The notes under the pieces are model-generated. The model was given only the letters and a program-made list of their open reading frames with translations. It did no database searches and was not told the origin of the DNA. A stretch of 22,991 nucleotides of DNA, taken from positions 1-22,991 of the forward strand of contig DEPC01000147.1 in assembly GCA_002358555.1 (NCBI GenBank), written 5' to 3'. The stretch comes from Hungatella sp. UBA3402 (lineage in GTDB: Bacteria > Bacillota > Clostridia > Lachnospirales > Lachnospiraceae). This document shows positions 15,500 through 21,991 of this stretch, one piece after another. Every line of letters starts with the position of its first letter. Position 1 is the stretch's first letter. The translations under genes and the position numbers were made by a program.

Positions 15500-15537
15500 A
15501 TTCTAGATTGTGCCCAAAGTATAACTTTGTATAGAAT
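15500..15537 (+). terminator. Nested hairpin after gntR
   Basis: ATTCTA (15500-15505) can pair with TAGAAT (15532-15537). Inside, CAAAGT (15515-15520) pairs with ACTTTG (15524-15529) across three bases. It lies just after the gntR stop but lacks a T-run, so terminator function is uncertain. Confidence 0.3.
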
Positions 15538-15607
15538 TCTTATCTAAATGAAATATACCTAGAAGCATTCCATAACAGAAACATAATATACTATATGTAA
15601 TGCTGTG
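15536..15607 (-). pseudogene. Relic of the 3' end of a SpoVB-like flippase gene
   Basis: On the minus strand this reads HSITYSILCFCYGMLLGIFH followed by LDKN. It matches the extreme C-terminus of the intact flippase at the right edge (STALHIGVLCLCYGMLLMVF, then HLAKHQ). The DNA also matches: about 19 of 22 bases agree around the shared CATTCCATAACA core. Upstream of this stretch (minus strand, beyond 15608) similarity stops, and the inverted-repeat element at 15678-15787 begins 70 bases on. No start or membrane body remains. It is a fragment from a paralogue or partial duplication, not a working gene. Confidence 0.65.
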
Positions 15608-15677
15608 GATATAAATAACCCTGGTCGGCGAAAGTCGTGCCAGAGACAATACAGCATAATATTTCCAATAGCGAGCG

Positions 15678-15787
15678 AAAGACAGTAGGGACTGTTGCAA
15701 AATATAGTAATTCTGCAATATATGACAGCAATATCAATGCAATATATTGTATGAATCTATTTTTTGCAATAGTCCTTGCTGTTTTTT
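15678..15787. repeat. 110 bp inverted-repeat element (second clear copy)
   Basis: The left arm 15678-15707 (contains GGGACTGTTGCAAAATATAG) and the right arm 15757-15787 (reverse complement contains AGGACTATTGCAAAAAATAG) agree at about 25 of 30 positions. The interior has CAATATAT and ATATATTG able to pair. A T-run within the right arm (15782-15787) would make a terminator on the plus strand. The right half shares ATATATTGTA-like sequence with the copy at 1738-1848. The rest of the gene-free DNA, 15608-15677 and 15788-16043, shows only the palindrome pair listed below. Confidence 0.75.
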
Positions 15788-15876
15788 ATGAACAAAGTTA
15801 TATATGAAAATTCATTGTCTATACAGTACATGGTGAGTGTGCACAAGAGAAAATCTTCCTTCTTTGATTTGTTATC

Positions 15877-15933
15877 CAGTTATGGTCACTGACAGCAGGA
15901 CAAGGTAAGATAGAAGGAGCAGTGGTTGACTGC
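15877..15933. repeat. Pair of 15-base CAGT...ACTG palindromes before the recombinase
   Basis: CAGT-7 bases-ACTG at 15877-15891 and GCAGT-5 bases-ACTGC at 15919-15933 have centres 42 bases apart, about four helical turns, and lie 110-170 bases before the recombinase gene. Such spaced dyads resemble resolvase or regulator binding sites, but the arms are short enough to arise by chance. Confidence 0.3.
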
Positions 15934-16043
15934 ATAATAGCAGAATTTCACTAAAGATAAAGAGTATTCTTAGAGCTTTTCTTAAATTGTAAAGACAAAT
16001 CAAGAAAAATTCAAAGGTACTCTGAAAATTCAAGGAGGAAGCA

Positions 16044-16640
16044 ATGAGCAATAGGTATGGGTATGCCCGTGTCAGCACAAAGGAACAAAAAGAAGATAGA
16101 CAAATATTCGCATTGACAGAGATGCAGTTGCCTTTGAGTAATATATATGTGGACAAACAATCGGGCAAAGATTTTAACCGCCCTATGTATAAGCGTCTGA
16201 TGAAGAGACTGAAAGAAGGGGATTTGTTGTATATCAAGAGCATTGACCGATTGGGTCGCAACTATGAAGAAATTTTGGAACAATGGAGGGTACTGACTAG
16301 AGAGAAAAAGATTGATATTGTAGTGCTGGATATGCCACTTCTGGATACAAGGCGCGGAAAAGACTTAATGGGGACTTTTTTAAGTGATATTGTTCTTCAG
16401 GTATTGTCTTTTGTGGCAGAAAACGAGCGAAAGAATATCAAAGAGAGACAAAAAGAAGGAATTGAAGCTGCCAGACAAAGAGGAGTCAGGTTTGGAAGAC
16501 CGCCAAAAACTCTGCCAGATAACTTTGAACAGATGTCTCAGAGCTGGCTGGACGGTGAAATGAGCAGCAAAAAAGCGGCTGAATTATGTGGTATGCCACT
16601 TACATCTTTTAGAAGGAGGAGTGGACAAAAAAAGGAATAA
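16044..16640 (+). CDS. Small serine recombinase (resolvase/invertase family)
   Basis: 198 residues. The catalytic domain has nucleophile Ser11 in YGYARVSTKEQ and catalytic arginines Arg9, Arg69 and Arg72 in SIDRLGRNYEE. A long E-helix region contains VLSFVAENERKNIKERQKEGIEAAR (120-144). The RFGRPPKTLP linker leads to a C-terminal helix-turn-helix (about 160-193). This is the Tn3-resolvase/Hin-invertase size class, not the large serine integrases. AAGGAGG lies five to six bases before the ATG. No transposase, plasmid gene or phage gene is beside it. Flanking DNA carries repeats and a gene relic, so it may belong to a decayed mobile element, act on a nearby site, or be a stand-alone recombinase. 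I see no clear invertible segment in the window. Confidence 0.92.
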   Translation: MSNRYGYARVSTKEQKEDRQIFALTEMQLPLSNIYVDKQSGKDFNRPMYKRLMKRLKEGDLLYIKSIDRLGRNYEEILEQWRVLTREKKIDIVVLDMPLLDTRRGKDLMGTFLSDIVLQVLSFVAENERKNIKERQKEGIEAARQRGVRFGRPPKTLPDNFEQMSQSWLDGEMSSKKAAELCGMPLTSFRRRSGQKKE

Positions 16641-16813
16641 AATTATCTAACAAATGGACAGCTTTTTACACCATTTTTCACTGGAAAGAACGAATAAAAA
16701 GGATAAAATAGAAACATAAAGAGCACAAAATATAGTTGTTAAAATATCCAAAAAGATACTAATGAAAAGTAATGGCTAAAAGGTGAAAAGCAAAAAGTCC
16801 AGGAGGGAAAATA

Positions 16814-19057
16814 ATGGGAGTCATTTTTAATGAAAAGACAGGCGAGTTTCATCTGTACAATGAGAATATCAGCTATTTGATGAAAATCTTGCGCAATGGC
16901 CAGATGGGACAGCTTTATTTTGGGAGAAAGGTTCCCCAAAAGAATGATTATGGGTATTTGATTGAAAATAGATATCGTCCAGTAAGTGCCTATGTATTTG
17001 ACAATGAATATTCATTTACATTGGAGCATTTAAAGCAGGAATATCCAGCATACGGAACTACAGATTTTCGTATGCCTGCGCTGGAGATTATGCAGTCCAA
17101 TGGCAGCAGAATTACAGATTTTAAGTATGTTTCTCATAAGATTTATAAGGGAAAACCAGGGTTAAAAGGGCTTCCAGCTACTTATACTGAGTCAGAGGAT
17201 GAAGCAGATACTTTGGAGCTTCTTTTAAGAGATGAGCTTCTTAACGTAGAGATGACTTTGCTGTATACGATTTTCCAGAAGGAAAATGCGATTGCAAGAA
17301 GTGTCCGTTTTGAGAATAAAGGAGAGGAGGCCTATCAGATTACAAGAGCCATGAGCTTTTGTCTTGATTTGCCTGATTGTGAATATGAATGGATTCAATT
17401 TTCTGGTGCATGGGGGAGAGAGCGCCATGTAAAGACTAGGATGCTTGAGCAGGGAATTCAGTCTGTGAGCAGCACTAGAGGGGCATCCAGTCATTTCCAT
17501 AATCCTTTTGTGATGCTCAAACGCCCCACAGCAGATGAATTTCAGGGAGAAGTTATGGGATTTTCCTTAATTTATTCTGGAAATTTTCTTGCACAAGCAG
17601 AAGTAGATACCTATCATGTTACACGAATGATGATTGGAATCAATCCTTTTGGATTTTCTTGGTGTTTAAATCCAAAAGAGGAATTTCAGACTCCAGAGGC
17701 TGTGATGGTATATTCTACAGATGGTATGAATGGCATGAGCCAAACATTCCACAGATTGTACCGAACCAGATTGGCAAGAGGGTATTGGAGAGATAGAGAA
17801 CGTCCAATACTGCTGAACAACTGGGAGGCTACTTATTTTGATTTTACAAAGGAAAAATTGATTGAAATTGCAAAAAATGCTAAGGAAGACGGTGTGGAGT
17901 TGTTTGTCCTTGATGATGGATGGTTTGGTTCCAGATGTACTGAGACAAGTGGACTTGGAGATTGGTGGCCAAATCAAGAGCGTCTTCCTGAAGGAATCAA
18001 GGGACTTTCTAAAGATATTGAAGCTTTAGGATTGAAATTCGGACTGTGGTTTGAACTTGAGATGACTAATAAGGATAGTGAGTTATATCGCAACCACCCT
18101 GACTGGATTATTCAGACACCTGGCAGACATTCCTCTCATGGAAGAAAACAATATGTATTGGATTTTTCCAGAAAAGAAGTTGTAGATTATATCTATGAGC
18201 TGGTGGTAAAGATTCTTAGAGAGTCAAAGATTTCTTACATTAAATGGGATATGAACCGCAATATTACAGAATGTTTTTCACAAGGCTATACTGCCCAACA
18301 TCAAGGAGAGATTTTCCACCGCTATATTTTGGGACTATATGATTTATATGATAGGTTAAATACAGAATTTCCTGAGATTTTGTTTGAATCTTGTGCAAGT
18401 GGTGGGGGACGTTTTGACCCAGGACTTCTCTACTACGCCCCTCAGTGCTGGACAAGTGATGATACCGATGCCGCAGAGCGACAGAAAATTCAATATGGAA
18501 CTTCTTATGCCTATCCAATAAGCTCCATGGGTGCTCATGTGTCTATCACTCCTAACCATCAAGTAAACCGTATAACTCCATTAAAAACCCGTGGAAACGT
18601 GGCAGTTTTTGGAGCTTTTGGCTATGAACTGGACTTGGCAAAGCTTACAGCAGAGGAGAGAATGATTGTAAAAGAGCAGATTCGTTTTGTGAAAAAATAT
18701 CGGAAATTGATTCATACTGGCGATTTTTACAGATTACTAAGTCCATTTGAAGGAAATTTTACTGCTTGGATGGTGGTTTCTGGGGATAAGAGACAGGCAA
18801 TAATAGGATATTTTAAAATATTGAATGATGTCAATAGAGAATTTAGAAAGCTTCATCTGAAAGGTTTGGATTCCGAACTTCTATACCATATGTCTGAAGA
18901 GGGGCAAGAGATAGGGACATTTTATGGAAGCGAGCTTATGAATATTGGAATGGTGACTACTGATATGTCAGCAGGAGAGGTGCCGCATGGAGAAGAACCT
19001 TGCTGTGATTTTTGGTCAAGAATTGTTGTCTTGGAGGCAGAAGAAACAGAGAAATGA
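16814..19057 (+). CDS. Alpha-galactosidase, GH36
   Basis: Hydrolyses terminal alpha-1,6-galactose from raffinose-family sugars or melibiose. There is no signal peptide, so it acts inside the cell. 747 residues in the bacterial GH36 layout: a beta-sandwich N-domain to about 330, a TIM barrel (about 330-660), and a small C-terminal beta domain. The nucleophile is Asp479 in YIKWDMNRN; the acid/base is Asp549 or Asp550 in CWTSDDTDA. Also visible are LDDGWFG (367-373), GLWFELEM (410-417) and the ESCASGGGRFD loop (525-535). AGGAGGG lies eight bases before ATG 16814. The 173 bases before it have no convincing promoter. It is coupled to the next gene by an ATGA overlap. No sugar transporter is adjacent; the AraC gene downstream is a plausible regulator. 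Confidence 0.96.
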   Translation: MGVIFNEKTGEFHLYNENISYLMKILRNGQMGQLYFGRKVPQKNDYGYLIENRYRPVSAYVFDNEYSFTLEHLKQEYPAYGTTDFRMPALEIMQSNGSRITDFKYVSHKIYKGKPGLKGLPATYTESEDEADTLELLLRDELLNVEMTLLYTIFQKENAIARSVRFENKGEEAYQITRAMSFCLDLPDCEYEWIQFSGAWGRERHVKTRMLEQGIQSVSSTRGASSHFHNPFVMLKRPTADEFQGEVMGFSLIYSGNFLAQAEVDTYHVTRMMIGINPFGFSWCLNPKEEFQTPEAVMVYSTDGMNGMSQTFHRLYRTRLARGYWRDRERPILLNNWEATYFDFTKEKLIEIAKNAKEDGVELFVLDDGWFGSRCTETSGLGDWWPNQERLPEGIKGLSKDIEALGLKFGLWFELEMTNKDSELYRNHPDWIIQTPGRHSSHGRKQYVLDFSRKEVVDYIYELVVKILRESKISYIKWDMNRNITECFSQGYTAQHQGEIFHRYILGLYDLYDRLNTEFPEILFESCASGGGRFDPGLLYYAPQCWTSDDTDAAERQKIQYGTSYAYPISSMGAHVSITPNHQVNRITPLKTRGNVAVFGAFGYELDLAKLTAEERMIVKEQIRFVKKYRKLIHTGDFYRLLSPFEGNFTAWMVVSGDKRQAIIGYFKILNDVNREFRKLHLKGLDSELLYHMSEEGQEIGTFYGSELMNIGMVTTDMSAGEVPHGEEPCCDFWSRIVVLEAEETEK

Positions 19058-19695
19058 TGGAAAAGAAAGAAGCTTCCCAAAAATGGAAACGAATTGCAAT
19101 GTCATTTTTTGGAGTCATTGTTACAGGATTCTGCATAGGTGCTTTTCAAAAAGCAAATTTGGGAGCAGACCCATTCACCTGTTTTGTAACAGGATTTGCC
19201 AATGTATTTCATTCTACATACAGCACATTTTATATTATTGTAACTGGTGCATTGCTTGTGGGAGTGTTTTTTGTAGAGAAACATTATATAGGAATTGCCA
19301 CTGTAATTAACCTGTTTTTTACAGGTATGGCCGCTGATTTTATGAAAAATATATTAGATGGATTCTTTCCCTCTCCAGATATTGGAACAAGAATTGTGAT
19401 GATGCTGTTTGGGATTTTTGGAACCTGTTTTGCAGCATCTGTGTATTTTACAGCAGATTTAGGAGTATCCGCTTACGATGCATTTTCCTTGATTGCAGCA
19501 AATAAGTATAAATTGGCAGCATTTCGATTGTGCAGGATTGCCAGTGACTCTGTGTGCGTTCTTATAGGTTTTATCTGTCATGTAACCATTGGTGTGGGAA
19601 CTATTATCACAGCATTATTTATGGGGCCAGTTGTACAATGGTTTAACACTAATGTGTCAGAACCATTTTTGTATGGTCATAAGTTAAATCAATAA
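19054..19695 (+). CDS. YczE/YitT-like integral membrane protein
   Basis: 213 residues from the ATG that overlaps the alpha-galactosidase stop (ATGA). About five hydrophobic segments are present, with the YczE-type motifs GFCIGAFQKANLGADPFTCF near the N-terminus, VNLFFTGMAADF, SVYFTADLGVSAYDAF in the middle, and VGTIITALFMGPVVQWF near the end. The two LGxxxxD/LGVSAYD repeats are characteristic of this family of predicted transporters of unknown substrate. A TTG start at 19012 would extend it into the preceding gene and is less likely. Coupling to an alpha-galactosidase hints at a role with the sugar or its products, but YczE proteins are found in many settings, so this is only a guess. Confidence 0.85.
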   Translation: MMEKKEASQKWKRIAMSFFGVIVTGFCIGAFQKANLGADPFTCFVTGFANVFHSTYSTFYIIVTGALLVGVFFVEKHYIGIATVINLFFTGMAADFMKNILDGFFPSPDIGTRIVMMLFGIFGTCFAASVYFTADLGVSAYDAFSLIAANKYKLAAFRLCRIASDSVCVLIGFICHVTIGVGTIITALFMGPVVQWFNTNVSEPFLYGHKLNQ

Positions 19696-19709
19696 AGAAA
19701 ATGTCAGAG

Positions 19710-20612
19710 TTAAGAGGGCATTTTATGGGAGACTTTTTCTATGCTTGGCAAGGAAAAGTCTCCTTTTATGTTCTCTTGGACAGAAGCTGTCTGTTCCTGA
19801 ATTATTTTTCGATAGGAAGTAGGTGACATGCCATATTGCTGACGGAAAATTTTAATCAGAGATTCTGGCTGTTGATATCCACAGGAGTAAGCGATGGCTG
19901 CCACAGACAGACTAGAGGATTCCAACAGATGCTGGGCTTTTGTTAATCGAAATTTCTGGATATATTTTAAAGGCGAAAGCCCTGTATATTGTTTGAATAG
20001 CGTGCATAGATAGCTGCGGTTTAAGCCTACATACTTGGCAACCGCATCTGCCTGAAGCGGTTCTGAAATATGATTGCGGATATAGGAGATCGCTTGATTG
20101 ACATAACTGTTGCCGTCTGTATAAGAAGATTCAACCTGGTTGGACGCAGCGATGGTACTCAAAAAAAGGTACAGCATGGAGAGACAGTAAAAACTGTCTG
20201 CTGTATTACCATGATTGTGCTGAATCATGTTTAAAATACAGTTTTTCAATAGTTCCTTTTCCTCACTTTTAAAAATGGGATATTTTTGAGAAAGACCTAA
20301 GGAGGAAACTATTTTTTCTGCTTCTTGTCCTGAAAAACCTACCCAAATATAAGTCCAAGGCTCTTTCTTATCTGCCATATAGATTGTCTGATAGTCTGGT
20401 TCAATCAGAAATCCCTTTCCATCAGAAAGCTTATAATGAATTCCATTTACTATAAATTCTCCTTTTCCTTCCAAAATAAAATGAATTAGATAGTAAGGAC
20501 GCACAGCAGGCCCATATTTATGGCAAGGCATAGTGACAGAATGACCAAAGGCATTGATGCAGAGCTGCTGTTGTTTTTGGACTGCGATATTGATGGAAAG
20601 AGAGTTTTCCAT
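19710..20612 (-). CDS. AraC family transcriptional regulator
   Basis: 300 residues from the ATG at 20612, which has AAAGGAG six bases upstream; an upstream in-frame start at 20639 lacks such a site. The N-terminal cupin-like sensor domain (about 20-95) contains YYLIHFILEGKGEFIVNG and GFLIEPDYQTIY. The C-terminal double helix-turn-helix (about 170-270) contains LQADAVAKYVGLNRSYLCTLFKQYTGLSPLKYI and a second unit ending CGYQQPESLIKIFRQQYGMSPTSYRK. This is the MsmR/RafR-like layout often linked to alpha-galactoside genes, so it likely activates the alpha-galactosidase operon facing it. The last ~17 residues (GDFSLPSIEKVSHKMPS) are encoded by the hairpin that ends the convergent operon, so that tail is shaped by the terminator. 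The effector is unknown. Confidence 0.93.
   Translation of the reverse strand: MENSLSINIAVQKQQQLCINAFGHSVTMPCHKYGPAVRPYYLIHFILEGKGEFIVNGIHYKLSDGKGFLIEPDYQTIYMADKKEPWTYIWVGFSGQEAEKIVSSLGLSQKYPIFKSEEKELLKNCILNMIQHNHGNTADSFYCLSMLYLFLSTIAASNQVESSYTDGNSYVNQAISYIRNHISEPLQADAVAKYVGLNRSYLCTLFKQYTGLSPLKYIQKFRLTKAQHLLESSSLSVAAIAYSCGYQQPESLIKIFRQQYGMSPTSYRKIIQEQTASVQENIKGDFSLPSIEKVSHKMPS
19728..19767 (+). terminator. Terminator of the alpha-galactosidase operon, inside the araC-type gene
   Basis: GGAGACTTTTTC (19728-19739) pairs with GAAAAGTCTCC (19753-19763), with one bulged T, and is followed by TTTT. It lies 33 bases after the membrane-protein stop and wholly within the last codons of the convergent AraC-family gene. 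Confidence 0.75.
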
Positions 20613-20670
20613 GGAGGCTCCTTTCTGGGGGAATATCATATGGGGATAAGGATAAAAAGTTCTATTTTAG

Positions 20671-20699
20671 CTTGTAACGCAGATTTTACCAGAAGGCAA
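20671..20699 (-). promoter_or_regulatory. Candidate promoter of the AraC-family gene
   Basis: On the minus strand, TTGCCT (20699-20694) and TACAAG (20676-20671) are 17 bases apart, about 60 bases before the ATG. The -10 matches consensus at only four of six positions. Confidence 0.35.
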
Positions 20700-20773
20700 T
20701 GAGAAGAATATATGATGGCAAAAAGAAAGAATGTTATTGTGGTCAGAGATAAATAATTTCTTGGAATCATAAA

Positions 20774-20815
20774 GGGACTGTTGCAAAAGGTATTAGACAT
20801 ACAATGAACTATCAA
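20774..20815. repeat. Half copy of the CTGTTGCAAAA repeat
   Basis: GGGACTGTTGCAAAAGG (20774-20790) followed by TATTAGACATACAAT matches the reverse-complemented right half of the copy at 15678-15787 (GGACTATTGCAAAAAATAG, then CATACAAT). No mirrored partner is found before the LysR gene, so only one arm survives. Confidence 0.6.
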
Positions 20816-20822
20816 TTATAAT
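20794..20822 (+). promoter_or_regulatory. Promoter of the LysR-family gene, overlapping the repeat
   Basis: TAGACA (20794-20799) and TATAAT (20817-20822) with a 17-base spacer, 56 bases before the start codon. The -35 lies inside the half repeat. AATTATAATT (20814-20823) is a small palindrome over the -10, possibly for autoregulation. Confidence 0.6.
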
Positions 20823-20878
20823 TATTTCTAGAACAGTTTTGAGTAATATAGGACATATACGAAATAAAGGGGGAAAAG

Positions 20879-21778
20879 ATGGATATTCGGATTTTGCGCT
20901 ATTTTCTTACAGTAGTCAGGGAAGGGAGTATAACAAGGGCAGCAGAAGTACTACATATCACTCAACCCACATTAAGTCGTCAACTGGCTCAGTTAGAAGA
21001 GGATTTGAGTATAAAGCTGTTTGACAGAGGAGCTAGAAGGATTACCCTCACCAATGAAGGAATGCTTCTTCGCAGGAGAGCTCAGGAAATTATGGAACTG
21101 GTGGATAAGACAGAACAGGAATTGTCCATGCAGGAGGAATTGGTGGAGGGATGTATTTCAATTGGGAGTGGAGAATTGGCAGCCGTTAGACAGTTGGCAA
21201 AGCTTATCAGCTCATTCTGCCAAAAATATCCTCTAGTGACTTATGATTTGTTTACAGCAAATGCAGACCAAGTAAAAGAGAAGATGGAATCAGGTCTGAT
21301 TGATATAGGGCTTCTTCTGGAGCCTGTTGATATTGAAAAATATGATTATATCCGGTTGAATATTGGAGAACAATGGGCAGTTTTGATGCGGCCTGATGAC
21401 CCATTGACAGCAAAGGAATTTGTGACAGCAAAAGATTTATCAGGACTTCCTATTATTATGACAAAGCGTTCTAATGTTGAGAATGAACTTAGAAATTGGT
21501 TCGGCGATTATTTTGCAAGTCTAAACATTTTATTTCACAGCAATCTCCCCGCCAATGGTGCGATTATGGTTCAGGAAGGACTGGGATATTCTCTGGTGAT
21601 AGAGGGTGTAACAAGCGCCCTTTGGGACAAAAAGAAAATTTGTAGTCGGCCTTTATATCCAGAATTAGCTACAACCAGCGTGTTAGCATGGAAAAGGCAT
21701 CAGCCATGTAGCAATGCAGTACAGAGATTTATTGAACACATCAAATATTTTAGTGATAAAAAACTGCTTGAAGATTGA
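20879..21778 (+). CDS. LysR family transcriptional regulator
   Basis: 299 residues. The N-terminal winged helix-turn-helix is MDIRILRYFLTVVREGSI, then TRAAEVLHITQPTLSRQL and AQLEEDLSIKLFDR (residues 1-46), followed by the linker helix to about 90. The periplasmic-binding-protein-like effector domain (about 92-290) starts GCISIGSGELAAVRQLAKLI. Full length for the family. AAAGGGGG stands six to seven bases before the ATG. It is divergent from the AraC gene. The sequence just downstream is the relic of a cupin gene. This suggests it once sat at the head of a cupin/CMD-type cluster like the one at 512-1729, which it might still control at a distance (inference). The effector is unknown. Confidence 0.94.
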   Translation: MDIRILRYFLTVVREGSITRAAEVLHITQPTLSRQLAQLEEDLSIKLFDRGARRITLTNEGMLLRRRAQEIMELVDKTEQELSMQEELVEGCISIGSGELAAVRQLAKLISSFCQKYPLVTYDLFTANADQVKEKMESGLIDIGLLLEPVDIEKYDYIRLNIGEQWAVLMRPDDPLTAKEFVTAKDLSGLPIIMTKRSNVENELRNWFGDYFASLNILFHSNLPANGAIMVQEGLGYSLVIEGVTSALWDKKKICSRPLYPELATTSVLAWKRHQPCSNAVQRFIEHIKYFSDKKLLED

Positions 21779-21826
21779 CATCTCGATGAAAAGGCATTGG
21801 AAGAATGTTTTCATTCCCATTTCTGA

Positions 21827-21991
21827 AAGGTAAATCACGGATATAGAGTAGCACAAGATAGCTGTTTTGCACATCTTGTAGTAGATATATCTGTTAATCT
21901 TCCAGAATGGTTGAATAAAATTTCAGAAGAAAACTATAAGGTTATGGAATATGATAAGATAAAGGTTATATCTAAAAGCTTTGACTATTGA
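21827..21991 (+). pseudogene. Relic of a second cupin gene (C-terminal part)
   Basis: An open stretch after a stop at 21824-21826 reads VNHGYRVAQDSCFAHLVVDI and then SVNLPEWLNKISEENYKVM. It aligns with the end of the cupin at 512-913 (KHWHGAAKDSWFQHLAVEV and EWLEPVEEEDY): DS-F-HL-V, EWL and EE-Y are shared in order. The metal-binding motif 1 is missing and no start or ribosome site is present, so it cannot make a cupin. It begins 48 bases after the LysR stop and its end overlaps the stop codon of the convergent flippase gene by seven bases. Confidence 0.65.

Noticed and set aside
15872..16283. Minus-strand frames of 129 and 90 codons opposite the recombinase
   Set aside because: They overlap a well-supported gene, lack start signals and resemble no family.
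15788..16640. Invertible promoter controlled by the serine recombinase
   Set aside because: No matching inverted repeats flanking a promoter were found; the nearby palindromes are short and the long repeat arms belong to the terminator-like element.
16641..16813. Promoter for the alpha-galactosidase gene
   Set aside because: Several AT-rich boxes are present (for example TTGTTA at 16736), but none pairs with a good partner at 16-18 bases.
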